The notes: a model not told the origin generated them from the sequence alone. A DNA stretch of 64,000 nt from Paulinella micropora (GCA_019918135.1 WBZZ01006556.1:1-64000); one strand, 5' to 3'; counted from the first letter of the stretch, positions 9,855-19,672 are shown. Numbers and translations: made by a program.

Positions 9855-10820
9855 ATGGAACAAGCGCGAGCGCGCCTGCTGCTGGCCCTGCCCGACAGTT
9901 TGTGGCCCCTGGTGAGGGTCTTCCTCGCCAGCGCCCGCGAGCTGTTGGCCCTAGCCTTGACGTGTCGGCAACTCTTGGCGCTGGTGAGGAAGCGCGCGAT
10001 CTTCTGGACGGGCTTCAAGCAGCCCGATTTCGAACTGGGACAGTTGGCACACAGGCAACTGCTAAGCTTGTTCCACACCGCGTGCCTGGAAGCGAATCTC
10101 GTGGTTCGTAGCGTTCAGGTCACCAGTTCGTCGCTGGCAGTGGCACGGCGGCTGCTGCGCGGTCTGCACGTGTACAGACTGACGTACGCTGGCGACGAAG
10201 AAGAAGAAGAAGAAGCGGACGAGGATTTTAGGGTGGCCGGACTGCTGTCGGCCGTCGCCTCTGTCCGCGAACTGAAGCTGCGAAACTGCAGCTGGCTTTG
10301 CGGCGTGGCGCTGTCCCAGCTGCAGGCACCGGCAGCGGTCGGCTCGCTCGCGTTTTACGGCTGCAGCGAAATCACGGACGCCGGGCTGGCGGCCGTGGCA
10401 GGGCTGCAGGTGTTGGACCTGCAGCTCGGGGGCTGCCGGAGGATCACGGACACTGGGCTGGAATCGTTGGGGGCGCTGACGACGCTCCGGCGGCTCAATC
10501 TATCCAACTGCGGCCTGATCACAGATCAGGGGCTCAGCAGCCTGCGCAATCTGGGGGGGCTGGAATGGCTGTGCCTCGACTATACTGACCGAATCACCGG
10601 CGCGGGCTTGGGGCACATTGCTTCGCTGCCCAAGCTCCGGCGGCTGCACTTTTCGGCCAGGGCACGCGTAATGGACGAGGACGCGATAGAGTGGCTAGCA
10701 GCAGCCCTGCCCTCACTCCGCAGCCTCGTCATTCTCGGCCGCGCACTGATCACGGTGGACGCCATGGAGCGCCTCAAGCAAACGAGGCAGGACCTGCTCA
10801 TACAATGGTTTTATAGCTGA
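9855..10820 (+). CDS. F-box / leucine-rich repeat protein
   Basis: 321 residues from an ATG in the context GACGAAAAATGG. The N-terminus LLLALPDSLWPLVRVFLASA with following TCRQLLALVRKR (about residues 5-45) fits an F-box helix set. An acidic linker (DEEEEEEADEDF, about 115-126) leads into six or seven AMN1-type leucine-rich repeats with the pattern CxxITDxGL (CSEITDAGLAAVAGLQVLDL, CRRITDTGLESLGALTTL, CGLITDQGLSSLRNL). It is shorter than the 5231-6922 protein but of the same architecture; a role as SCF adaptor is inferred. A strong 19-base inverted repeat begins 33 bases after the stop. Convergent with the membrane-protein gene that ends at 11126. Confidence 0.88.
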   Translation: MEQARARLLLALPDSLWPLVRVFLASARELLALALTCRQLLALVRKRAIFWTGFKQPDFELGQLAHRQLLSLFHTACLEANLVVRSVQVTSSSLAVARRLLRGLHVYRLTYAGDEEEEEEADEDFRVAGLLSAVASVRELKLRNCSWLCGVALSQLQAPAAVGSLAFYGCSEITDAGLAAVAGLQVLDLQLGGCRRITDTGLESLGALTTLRRLNLSNCGLITDQGLSSLRNLGGLEWLCLDYTDRITGAGLGHIASLPKLRRLHFSARARVMDEDAIEWLAAALPSLRSLVILGRALITVDAMERLKQTRQDLLIQWFYS

Positions 10821-10830
10821 AAAGAAGCAT

Positions 10831-10963
10831 CTGATTGAGCAAAATGTTTTTTAATGCGGGACAACAAGACAATATAGCTACTTTCTTTGGCAGTCCCCCC
10901 CGTGAGGTTAGATGTTGATGCTAGCTTTAAGCTCTGCTGTCTTGTTGTCCCGCATTCAATCAG
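10831..10963. terminator. Long perfect inverted repeat between convergent genes
   Basis: AATGCGGGACAACAAGACA (10853-10871) and its exact reverse complement (10938-10956) form a 19-base perfect stem around 66 bases. Outer arms CTGATTG (10831-10837) and CAATCAG (10957-10963) extend it with an asymmetric gap. It lies just past the F-box/LRR stop at 10820 and before the end of the convergent gene at 11126. A 3' RNA-processing hairpin, as known for mimivirus transcripts, is one reading; a small inverted-repeat transposon is the other. Confidence 0.55.
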
Positions 10964-11125
10964 CAGAATTTCTGGCCCCGGTACCACAAGATTAAAAAAA
11001 TAAACGAAATCTCGTAAATTTTTCAGTGTGCCAGCCCGCAGCGTATTGACATTTAATTTTGACACGCAAAAAGTATTTAACAGAAATATTGGCTCTTTTC
11101 ATTTTTTTGCGCTACCATGGTGCTA

Positions 11126-12622
11126 CTAAGCTTCCCCGCCAAAGCGGACCCACTCACGTTCCAGCACCGGACTGCGAAATTCGACGCGCCTGGCCAAGCG
11201 GAGGCAGCAGTCGTCGAGGCTCCAGTAGAGAAACCTCCCGCCAAGCCCGAGCCCGGCGTGCACTGCCAAGACGAAGTAGACGAGCCACCAGTCGGGTGGT
11301 ACTTGCCGGCCGAAAACCCACAACGCCACCGCGATGCACAGCACGGGCCCCGACACATACCACGCCAACCGTTCGGCGCGGGCCCGGGGAGTACGCCGGG
11401 TAGACAGGGCCCAGAACACAGGCAGAGGCGCCAGGAACGCGAACACGAGCGCAGCTGATTGTGTCCCGTAGTGCTTGCCGTCGGACACGACGTAGGCCAC
11501 ACACAGGAGCGCGAGCCAGTACAGCAGCGGCAGCGCCTTGGTATTCTGTATCAGACCCGGCTCCACGCCCCAGCGGTCCGTCATGTCCAAAACCGACGTG
11601 GCCTCGGCCGTCGTCCAGCCCTCCACCACCTGTAGCCCCAGCTCTAGGGTCTGGTGCCACTGTTCCGGCGTGTGGGGGGGGGGCGGTCCAACAGCTTCGC
11701 ACCCTGGATGAGCCCGACCAGGTTCTCCACGTCGCTGCGGTCGAAGTCGGGCGATCTCTCGCCTGACAGTGAGGGCGGTAGCGTCGGCTAGGCGGAGTAC
11801 CCCGGCGGGTGCACCCTCGTCCGGCACAGGCGGGTGTGTTGTCGGGCTCCGTTCTCCCAAGCCAGCAATCCCGGGCGGGGGCGGGGCTACGCGGCGGTGG
11901 CGGGGTTTACTGTCGTCCAGTTCCAGACATATACAGCAGGCGCAGCAGACCAGGCCGAGCGACAATAGACAGACGGTGTACAGGACGCCCCGGAACTCCC
12001 GGCTTTGCTGCCAGACCTGCCCCTGCTGTAAACACCCCTCGCCAGCCGACCAGCCGACTGCCGAATCACTAGCAGACGAAGTGGCGATCAGATCGCCATG
12101 CGCCGGCCTAGCCCCGGCCGGGTCCAGCCAGACATGGTCGTGGCAGAACCCCCGCGCGTCATAGAGTCTCCATTCGTTGTTCTGCTCGTGGGCCAGCTCC
12201 GTGCCTGTAGGGCAGGGGTCGAACGAGTACGCAGGGTACAGCAACGGGGCTTCTGGCAGGTCCGCGTACGCGCCCACTGGCTGCACCCACACCTCCGCGG
12301 CAGAGACTGGCTCGCGCGTCCCTACTAAAGTACCCTCTAAGCAAGGAAACGTCGGCAGATAAAATGACCAATTCGCTTGTAACAGCCGTCTGGTGGGGAT
12401 GGTAGGGAAGTTTCTGGCTGACGTTGTCTTACAACAAGCCAGGCTGTCCGGTGGCCACAGCTCCACTGTCACCTGTGTCACGTTGGCGTACACTGAAACA
12501 TCAGTCGCGTCCAGTGAGAGCCCACGCAGGCGTGAGATATAGTAGCCGTTGAGCAACACTGCAATGCACAGAAAGGACACAAGGCAAGGGAGGAACGGCG
12601 GGCAGCCCCTTATAGACCCCAT
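11126..12622 (-). CDS. Multi-pass membrane protein, unknown function
   Basis: 498 residues from the ATG at 12622. The open frame extends to 12739 but those codons lie in a GC hairpin repeat. Hydrophobic segments at about 9-29, 212-234, 363-380, 389-406, 419-437 and 445-468 predict six membrane helices. Residues 30-210 form a cysteine-containing domain with N-glycosylation sequons (NVT, NWS), probably lumenal or extracellular. A proline-rich loop (240-320) is probably cytosolic. Residues about 287-313 read poorly (RREIARLRPQRRGEPGRAHP), whereas the neighbouring frame there reads SPDFDRSDVENLVGLIQGAK and rejoins at an uninterrupted C-run at about 11675-11684. Two compensating indels, or sequencing errors, are therefore likely. 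No family is recognised. Confidence 0.75.
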   Translation of the reverse strand: MGSIRGCPPFLPCLVSFLCIAVLLNGYYISRLRGLSLDATDVSVYANVTQVTVELWPPDSLACCKTTSARNFPTIPTRRLLQANWSFYLPTFPCLEGTLVGTREPVSAAEVWVQPVGAYADLPEAPLLYPAYSFDPCPTGTELAHEQNNEWRLYDARGFCHDHVWLDPAGARPAHGDLIATSSASDSAVGWSAGEGCLQQGQVWQQSREFRGVLYTVCLLSLGLVCCACCICLELDDSKPRHRRVAPPPPGIAGLGERSPTTHPPVPDEGAPAGVLRLADATALTVRREIARLRPQRRGEPGRAHPGCEAVGPPPPHTPEQWHQTLELGLQVVEGWTTAEATSVLDMTDRWGVEPGLIQNTKALPLLYWLALLCVAYVVSDGKHYGTQSAALVFAFLAPLPVFWALSTRRTPRARAERLAWYVSGPVLCIAVALWVFGRQVPPDWWLVYFVLAVHAGLGLGGRFLYWSLDDCCLRLARRVEFRSPVLEREWVRFGGEA

Positions 12623-12915
12623 GCCTCTAGCTCTTCCTCTCCGGGGCACGATGGGTTGTATGAAAGAGGAGGCTGCCTGCTGGAAAAAGATACGTGTTGG
12701 GGGGGGGCGCCCCCCCCTTTTTTTCTTCCTTTTCTCCACCTGAGCCCCCTGAGCCCGGGGGGCTCAAAGAACAGGGGGAAGGGGGCGGGAAGGGCGCAGA
12801 GGTTGCAAAGAAAAACAAATACACAAGACGCTTCAGATTGTGACAGACTCTGATCGAGAGGCAGGATAAAAAAAGCAGTTTAACATTAGTCGCAATACCC
12901 TGGCTTGTTTTCAGC
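12623..12915. repeat. Module H hairpin in divergent intergenic region
   Basis: The reversed module H: GGGGGGGCGCCCCCCC at about 12698-12715, GAGCCCCCTGAGCCCGGGGG at about 12742-12762, then GGGCGCAGAGGTTGC and ACAAGACGCTTC, the complement of the TGTAGCTTCTGCGC flank seen elsewhere. It separates the divergent membrane-protein and Sel1 genes. The Sel1 side keeps a unique 60-base leader with GGATAAAAAAAGCAG (12865-12880), a possible TATA-like element about 45 bases before the ATG. Confidence 0.6.
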
Positions 12916-14139
12916 ATGAGCTACTCACCAGCCTTGGCTCAGGCTGCGGAATCACTAGCCAAGCAAACACTCGGTACTAGCACTACCAGAGGTGCGGAGG
13001 CAATGTATCGCCGAGGGCTTCTTCATCTGAAAAAACCACGCTCTGGCAGACGCGCCATTCGCTGGCTCAAGCGAGCAGCGCGACAAGACTACCCCCAAGC
13101 GCTGTACGAGCTTGCAAATCTGTGCAGCTACCAGAAAAAGGAGCGAGCCTGGGAGTTGTATGCGAGGGCCGCCGAGCTTGGACTCCAGCGTGCCAGAGAC
13201 GCCTTGCTGCGCTGCACAGACGACGAAGGTTATCACGACTGGGCCAAAGCACACCGCTGGCGCAAGAAGCTTGCCTGCCTGGGGGCGGCATCTGCTGAGT
13301 GCTGGTTCCGGTTGGGCATGGTTTATGCGTATGGTCTGCCCCCGCGCAGCAGGCGCAATCTGCACGCGGCCAAAATATGCTTTGAAAGCGCGGCGGCCAG
13401 GGCGCACACCTTTGCAATGCTCGAGCTGGCCAAGTGTTACCAACACGGGCATGGCATGGCAGAGGACCCGGTCGGGGCCTTAGCTTGGTACAAGAAAGCC
13501 TCCAAAGGTAAGCAGGGGCTAGCGTATGCCTGCTTTGCAGTTTCCGAATGCTACCGGTACGGGGTCGGGGTTCAGGAGGATGAAGCGGCCGCCGACAAGT
13601 GGCGCCTCCGCGCGCTGGCCAGGGCAAAGAATTACAAGCATTATACAATTCCCTGCCTATGGCAGGCGGCCGAGATCGATTGCGCACTATCGTACCAGCT
13701 AGGTGTAAGTTTCTGCTATGGCTTGGACGTCGCTCGCGATCACTTGTTCGGCCTCTACTGGTATCGGTTGGCGGCGGCGTGCTTGAAGGGGGCGGAGTAC
13801 GGGTGGTCCGAAAGTGGCTGGCATGTGCGTGCGTGGGGACGTGCCAAGAAGAGCTGGAGTCTGCGTGCAAAACAAGCTCTGCAAGAGTGCTACCAGTCCG
13901 GCTTGAATGGTCTGGCGCGCAATCCGACAGAGGCAGCCGAGTGGGGCATCGACGCGGTGGAGTCAGGGAGTTGGCGGGCTGTCGCCGGCTTGCTGCAGCT
14001 AGCGCAGGAGGGAGTGCAGGAAGCACAGCTCTTTCTAGCGCGGCTTTACAAGGGCAAGTGCTGGCGGAAGGATATAGCTAAGATAGATCACGAGCAGGCG
14101 GCGTACTGGCTCGCTCGAGCGGCGGAGGGGAGGCAATAA
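12916..14139 (+). CDS. Sel1-repeat protein
   Basis: 407 residues from the ATG at 12916, following TTTTCAGC. Almost the whole length is Sel1-like (SLR) helical repeats: AIRWLKRAARQDYPQALYEL, FESAAARAHTFAMLELAKCY followed by QHGHGMAEDPVGALAWYKKA, and CYRYGVGVQEDEAAADKW are textbook units with the G-x-G-V-x-x-D-x-x-A-A pattern. About nine units can be counted; those near 250-330 are irregular. SLR proteins are scaffolds that assemble complexes, often in ubiquitin-linked protein degradation or signalling; the partner is unknown. A decayed relative of its C-terminal part lies at 38267-38532. No intron or frame change is needed. Confidence 0.9.
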   Translation: MSYSPALAQAAESLAKQTLGTSTTRGAEAMYRRGLLHLKKPRSGRRAIRWLKRAARQDYPQALYELANLCSYQKKERAWELYARAAELGLQRARDALLRCTDDEGYHDWAKAHRWRKKLACLGAASAECWFRLGMVYAYGLPPRSRRNLHAAKICFESAAARAHTFAMLELAKCYQHGHGMAEDPVGALAWYKKASKGKQGLAYACFAVSECYRYGVGVQEDEAAADKWRLRALARAKNYKHYTIPCLWQAAEIDCALSYQLGVSFCYGLDVARDHLFGLYWYRLAAACLKGAEYGWSESGWHVRAWGRAKKSWSLRAKQALQECYQSGLNGLARNPTEAAEWGIDAVESGSWRAVAGLLQLAQEGVQEAQLFLARLYKGKCWRKDIAKIDHEQAAYWLARAAEGRQ

Positions 14140-14159
14140 TTACAAAGTACGTGTACAAG

Positions 14160-14377
14160 CAAGATTCAACATACGGAGGTACGAAACAAACGAGTATGGG
14201 GCCAAAGAGATTACGTGGCTCGTGAAGGTCTTTCTAGAATTTAACTGGACGCGGTATGGCAGCGGGTTGGGGACGACTTATCAGTACAAAGGTTTTAAAA
14301 CCGAGCAGGAAGCGGAACGTGATAGAAATAGGCTGAAAGAGGCTTTGTGCGAACCTCTCGAGAAATACGCGAATTGA
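14160..14377 (+). pseudogene. 3' part of an unknown gene
   Basis: An open frame without an ATG reads RFNIRRYETNEYGAKEITWL, then KVFLEFNWTRYGSGLGTTYQ, and ends RLKEALCEPLEKYAN with a stop at 14375-14377. The composition is that of a true protein C-terminus. The frame is open upstream into the 3' flank of the Sel1 gene but has no start, so it is a gene end brought here by rearrangement, or an exon whose 5' part is missing. Bases 14160-14274 recur exactly, as far as can be read by eye, at 19263-19377. No family is recognised. Confidence 0.5.
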
Positions 14378-14399
14378 AGCCTGAGGATCGATTTTTTTT

Positions 14400-17109
14400 A
14401 ATTCGACGCACTCGCTTGGACTAGCTTCCGTTTCCTTTTATCTAGATTTAGCCTCAACACGTTCCGAAAGTTTTTGCCATTTTTCATATTTTCCTATATC
14501 CGCAGATCTTGCGCACCGTGCTCGCACCGTGCTTCCAGCGCAGCCCTGCGGCGGATGGGCGGGCGGTGGTCCATGTAGCAGGTGGACAAGGGGCTCACAA
14601 TCCCGACGGCGTCCTGTCGGTGCCATGGCTCGGCCACCGTGCGCAAGGTCAGAAAAATATGAAAAATATGAAATCAGGAAAAAAAATTTTTTTTGCCCGA
14701 GAACCAAAGAAACAAACGGGGAGGAAGAAGGGGAGGGGGAGGGAGGGAGGGAGAGGAGAAAGAGGAAGGGGGGAAGAAGGGGGAGGGGGGAGTGCTCCCC
14801 CCCCCGCCCCCCTCCCCCTCTGTTCCCGTCGTCCCCTGCTTACCACCCCCCCCCTCCCCTCGCCCCTTGTTTGCGCTTGCAAACGCATCCGAAAAATTTT
14901 TTTTTTCTACTTTTCATATTTTTCCTATTTCCGCAGATCTTGCGCACTGTGCTCCAGCGCAGCCCTGCGGCGGATGGGCGGGCGGTGGTCCATGTAGCAG
15001 GTGGACAAGGGCCTCACAACCCCGACGGCGTCCTGTCGGTGCCATGGCTCGGCCACCGTGCGCAAGGTCAGAAAAATATGAAAAATATGAAATCAGGAAA
15101 AAAAAAAATTTTTTTTGCCCGAGAACCAAAGAAACAAACGGGGGGGGGGGGGGGAAACAAAGGGGGAGGGGAGAGAAGGAGAGAAGGGGGGCGGGAAGAA
15201 GGGAGAGGGGAGTGCTCTCCCCCCCCCCCCGCTCTCGCCCTTTGTTCTATGCGCAAACACATTTCAAAAACAATTGTTTTTTCCTTTTTTATAGCATGCC
15301 CCGACCCTGTTGACATTGCTGGTACAAGTTGCGTCTTGCTGCCCCAGCCTTTCCTTCCATTTTTTCTCTTTGAGAGGAGGTCTGAGAACTTCAAGGGAGA
15401 GGGGTGTGTGCGTGTCACCTAGTACGAAAAAGAATACGCTGAATTAAAGCTCGACGATATTACTTTTGGCACTAAGAACCAAGAGAGGGCAAGGGAAGAG
15501 GCAAGGGAAGGGGCGCGCTAAGATTGTAAAATTCTTTTTATTAAAGCTTGACAAGAGAACTAGGTGGGAGAGGGCAGGGGCGCGCTTCGCCGGTGTATAA
15601 AAAATTAATGAAAAAATTCTCGACAAAGTTTCGACAAAGTCGAGACTTTGGCACTGAGAACTAGGAGAGGGAAGGGGAGGTGCAAGCACATTCTGTCTTT
15701 GACCCCCCCTACCCCGACGGCCTCCTGTCCGTGCCATGGCTCGGCCACCGTGCGCAAGGTCAGAAAAATATGAAAAATATGAAACGAGGAAATTTTTTTC
15801 TTTTGCTCGACAACCAAAGAAACAGATGGGCAAGGGGAGGGGGGAAGGGGAGGGGAGTGCTCCTCCTCCCCCCCCGTTCCCTCCTGTTCCCCTTGTCCCC
15901 TGCTATCCCCCCCTCCCCTCGTCCCTTGTTTGCGCGTGCAAACGCATTCCAAAAAAAATTTCCATTTTTCATATTTTTCCTATTTTTCTACATCTTGCGC
16001 ACCGTGCTCCAGCACGACCCTGCGGCGGATGGATGGGCGGTGGTCGCTGTGCCAGGTGGACAAGGGCCTTACGACCCCTGACGGCGCCCTGTCAGTGCCG
16101 TGGCTTGGCCAGCGTGCGCAAGGTCAGAAAAATCTGAAAAATATGAAAAGATCTGCGGAATTCTTTTTTGCCCGCCAACCAAAGAAACAGACGGGGGGGG
16201 GGGAAGAAAGGGACAGGGGGGGGAGGGGGGGGGATGGGGGGCAAGAAGGGGGAAGGGAGTGCTTCCCCCCCCCGTCCCCCCGTCCCTCTGTTCCCCTCGT
16301 CCCTTGTTTGCGTGCAAACGCATTCCAATTTTTTTTCTTCTCGTTTTCATATTCCCGCAGATATTTCCGCAGATCTTGCGCACCGCGCTCCAGCACGACC
16401 CTGTGGCGGATTGATGGGCGGTGGTCGCTGCTCACGATCCCCGACGGCGCCCTGTCCGTATCATGGAAGAAGCACGAATTGTCTTTGTCTCTCCACCCCT
16501 GTCTGAGAATCGGGAACGGGAGGGAAGGGGGAGGGGCGGGGGGCGCGTTAAGAATGTACAGAAAAAAATTTAATACCAGACTCCTTGACAAAGTTTTAAT
16601 CTTGGCACTGAGAACTAAGAGAGGGAGAGGGGGGGGGGCACCGCTCCCCTGCAAATCGGGCCCGACAAATGGGGGGGGGGGGAGGGGAGCGCTCCGGCAT
16701 GGGCTCGTGCCATCTTCTTAGTTTTGCTTCAGTTCTGCCCCCCTGCTCTTTGAGCCCCCTGGCTGCGGCGGATGGATGGCGCGGTGGTCAATGTACCAGG
16801 TGGACAAGTGCCTCACGGCCCCCGACGGCGTCCTGTCCGTGCCCATGGGAGAAGCACGAATTGTCTTTGTCTCTCCCCCCGTCTGAGAACATAGAGCGGG
16901 AAAGGAAAAGAGGAGGGCAGGGGCGCGCGAAGAAAATACAAAATAAAAAAAAAATCCTCGACAAAGTTTTAATCTTGGCACTGAAAACTAAGAGAGGAGG
17001 GAAGGGACAAGGGGAGGGGAGAGAGCACGAATTGTCCCCCCCCATGTGAGAACAGGGAGCGGGAGAGAGAAGGAGAAAAAAAAGAGAGAGGGAAGGCCGA
17101 GAGGGGGGG
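14400..17109. repeat. Mosaic repeat block, minus orientation
   Basis: Contains two near-identical units of about 430 bases (about 14480-14900 and 14905-15240), each a minus-orientation module A with long A/T-rich shoulders and G/C-run tails. Further module A copies lie near 15745-15990 and 16105-16400. Module B complements occur near 15425-15480, 15525-15600, 16545-16620 and 16920-16990. AAGCACGAATTGTCTTTGTC tags recur near 16470 and 16852. A short unique-looking stretch at 15290-15420 is unassigned. No gene is supported. Confidence 0.7.
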
Positions 17110-17166
17110 GTGGGGAAAGAAAAATTGCAGGCTCGAAACAGAAAAGCCTGGTCTTTGTGTAGCCAA

Positions 17167-17724
17167 ATGGCCGGTTACGACGAGGCTTGGGTGAACGAGG
17201 GCGAAACCAAGGACCTAATGTGTGCAATTTGCCTGTGCGTGGCACGCGACATCGTGCAGCACGGCTGCGGCGCCTCGTTCTGCGAAGCCTGCTTTAAGCA
17301 AAACCAAGCGGCGGGGCGCCCTTGCGCCAACTGCCGGGGGCCAGATGACGCGGCGGCCGCCAACCGCGATCGCCTCGCGGTACAGAACCTCACGATCCGC
17401 TGCCCGTCCAACTGCGGTGCCACCTTCCGCCTCGGGGACAAGTCGCGGCACTTGGCCGACAAATGCCCGGCCCTCGCCGCAGCTGCTGCTAGTACCACCA
17501 GATCTGCCTGTGTATGCATTTACAATATTGGGTATGAAGGTTATAGCATTAAGGGAGCTGTTACCCTGTTTAAGAAAGATGTGGGTTCGGCCGTCTGCGA
17601 CCCGCATTGCTCTAATAAAGCTGCAAGAACTAGGAATCTGGTGGGCGGGGCTTGCGATTGGTGTGCAATGGATGCGGCATGCCGCAAGGGCTGGGAGTAC
17701 GTAGGAGCGGTGACCGTAGGATAG
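17167..17724 (+). CDS. RING-type zinc finger protein
   Basis: 185 residues from the ATG at 17167; an in-frame upstream start at 17110 lies in repeat-derived sequence. Residues 19-56 form a RING: C19-x2-C22-x11-C34-x4-C39-x2-C42-x10-C53-x2-C56. The position usually held by the ring histidine is alanine (CGASFC, residues 34-39), so zinc binding at that site or E3 activity may be altered. Residues 75-100 (CPSNCGATFRLGDKSRHLAD) resemble a TRAF-type zinc finger, the usual neighbour of such RINGs. The last 70 residues, from about CVCIYNIGYEGYSIKGAVTL, are Cys-rich and unrecognised. The likely role is ubiquitin ligase or adaptor. Palindromes begin at the stop codon. Confidence 0.82.
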   Translation: MAGYDEAWVNEGETKDLMCAICLCVARDIVQHGCGASFCEACFKQNQAAGRPCANCRGPDDAAAANRDRLAVQNLTIRCPSNCGATFRLGDKSRHLADKCPALAAAAASTTRSACVCIYNIGYEGYSIKGAVTLFKKDVGSAVCDPHCSNKAARTRNLVGGACDWCAMDAACRKGWEYVGAVTVG

Positions 17725-17754
17725 CACAGATCTGTGCAGTATTCCTTGCGCAAG
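17724..17754 (+). terminator. Two perfect palindromes at the RING gene stop
   Basis: GCACAGATCTGTGC (17724-17737) is a perfect 14-base palindrome that begins on the last base of the stop codon. CTTGCGCAAG (17745-17754) is a second, 10-base palindrome. Either could fold in the mRNA 3' end. Position and symmetry suggest a transcript-end signal; this is inference. Confidence 0.4.
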
Positions 17755-18210
17755 CAACTCTGATTAAAAACAATTTTTCTGATCGTTTTTCTTGCCAAGG
17801 CGCGGGTGGGTGAGCCCCCGGGGGTCTGTGTTTGGCTGCCAAAATCAAGATACAAGTTTATTCGGGCTCTGTGCTGGTATCACTTGTTGCGCAATCCTCG
17901 CATTGGTCTGTGCCTGCCTTCTCTAGAAACATTGTACGCTCTCTCCCTGACCTCAACAACGCATAAATACCAATCTCTCTCCGAGAGTTTGCAAAAGAAA
18001 AGAAAAAAAAGATTCTTTTAATTAATAAAAGCTTTTGTACCAAAGTCAGACCGTTAGGCGCGGGCTGCCGGAGGCCGAGCAGGAAAACATCGTTTGCCAG
18101 TGGGTACTCTGAAAATGTTGCTGCAACAAATGTCCACTGCCTGCTACCACCACGCAGGGCACCGCGCCGCCCGACAGTCTGCCAGCAGGGCAGTGCCCTG
18201 CTGACAGGGA
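17755..18210. other. Unique intergenic stretch, no gene assigned
   Basis: Mostly unique sequence with no supported gene. Short frames on either strand (17806-18021 plus, 17858-18043 minus) have plausible composition but no family and no start preference. A perfect hairpin CAGCAGGGC-AGT-GCCCTGCTG lies at about 18184-18204, immediately before the next mosaic repeat block. Confidence 0.4.
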
Positions 18211-19262
18211 AGGAGAGGGGAGTGCTCCTCCCCCCCCCCGTTCCCCCCTCTTCCCCTTGTCCCCCTGTTTACCCCCTCGTCCCTTGTTTGCGCGTGCAAA
18301 CAGATCCCAACAAATTTTTTTTCTACTTTTCATATTCCAGCAGATATTTCCGCAGATCTTGCGCACCGCGCTCCAGCACGGCCCTGCGGCGGATGGATCG
18401 GTGGTGGTCGCTGTGCCAGATGGACAAGGGCCTCACGACTCCCGACGGCGCCCTGTCTATGCCATGGAAGCACGAATTGTCTTTCTCTCCCCCCCCCCAC
18501 CCCCTCGTCTGAGAGCAGGGAGTGGGAGAGGGAAGGGGGCAGAGAGAGGGCGCCAGGAAAGTGTGAAATTACGCTGAATTAAAGCTCGACGGTCTTACAC
18601 GTGACACTGAAGACTAGGAGTGGGACTGGGAAGGGGGAGGGGCAGGGGGCGCGCTTCGCATGTGTACAAAAAAAATTAATAAAAAAATCCTTGACAAAGT
18701 TGTTAATCTTGGCACTGAGAACTAGGAGAGAGAGAGAGTGACAAGCCCCGCTCTGAGCCGATGTCCAAGCCGGTGCCCGATTCGTAGCAGACGGTGAGCC
18801 TCCAGTGCGCCAATAAAGTGCAAAATTTTTTTTCGTGAAAGTTCGATGGTCTTACACTTGGCACGGAAAATTAGGAGAGGGAGAGGGAAGAAGCATGGGA
18901 GTGAAGCGCCAGGAAAGTGCAAAAAAAAAAGTTTGTTTTAAATTAAAACTCGACAGAGTTTTACACTTGACACTGAGAACAGGGGGGAGGGCGGGCGAGG
19001 AAAGGGGAGGGCAGGGGCGCGCTTCGCCGGTGTACAAAATAAAAAAATTCCTGGCAAAGCTTTTACCTTCGGCATGCTCGACGACAACGGCCGAAAAAGC
19101 TAGCAAACCCGCCACCACCCATCCACCGGACCCAACATTACAATCCTTTACAGTTTGCGATCCACAAACAGTGATTCAAAAAATGTGATTTTTAATCGAA
19201 GGAACAAAGGGGTCGTCTAAAGGCACAAAAAAGAATCCCCTAGCTACCCCTGCCGGCTTTTT
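18211..19262. repeat. Mosaic repeat block, minus orientation
   Basis: One minus-orientation module A (about 18285-18450), module B complements near 18555-18610, 18640-18720, 18815-18870, 18920-18975 and 19010-19065, and the second copy (18750-18822) of the unit with AGCCGATGTCCAAGCCGGTG. From 19066 to 19262 the sequence looks unique but no gene is seen. Confidence 0.65.
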
Positions 19263-19377
19263 CAAGATTCAACATACGGAGGTACGAAACAAACGAGTAT
19301 GGGGCCAAAGAGATTACGTGGCTCGTGAAGGTCTTTCTAGAATTTAACTGGACGCGGTATGGCAGCGGGTTGGGGAC
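19263..19377 (+). repeat. Second copy of the 14160-14274 gene scrap
   Basis: These 115 bases match 14160-14274 from CAAGATTCAACATACGGAGG to GGCAGCGGGTTGGGGAC. Both ends leave homology abruptly: the left flank here is CTGCCGGCTTTTT and the right flank is CTTTGATATTTGG. The copy holds only the middle of the coding scrap and has no start or stop of its own, so it arose by a small segmental duplication. The lack of visible divergence implies it is recent. Confidence 0.7.
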
Positions 19378-19672
19378 CTTTGATATTTGGCAGGAAAGAA
19401 GCACATTTCGCCCCCTACCCCTCCTCCCCCTTCCCTCCCGCTCCCGATTTCCTCGTTCCGCTCCTTGAGCCCCCGGGGCTCAGGGGGCTCAGAGGGGGAG
19501 GGGGAGGAAAGAAGGGGGGGGGGCGCCCCCCCCCATTGGTGGGCTCCAAAAAAGGTTTACTTCATTTTGCCCTCGCTCTGAGGAGGGAGGAAGATGTGCC
19601 GCGTGCTGCCCTTTCTCTCTTCCAACTGCTTGCCGGTCTCAAGGGGGGGGAGGGGGGGGGTTTGCCTTCCTA
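19378..19672. repeat. Module H hairpin and shared 3' flank
   Basis: GAGCCCCCGGGGCTCAGGGG near 19470, the hairpin GGGGGGGGCGCCCCCCCC at about 19518-19535, then TGGTGGGCTCCAAAAAAGGT and GCTCTGAGGAGGGAGGAAGA. The same order recurs at 22745-22970, 39800-40020 and 45660-45890, always ending at the 3' end of the coding scrap described next. No gene is seen. Confidence 0.6.

Noticed and set aside
13067-14026. Minus-strand frame of 319 codons opposite the Sel1 gene
   Set aside because: It is a shadow of the GC-rich plus-strand Sel1 gene, whose repeat pattern is unmistakable.
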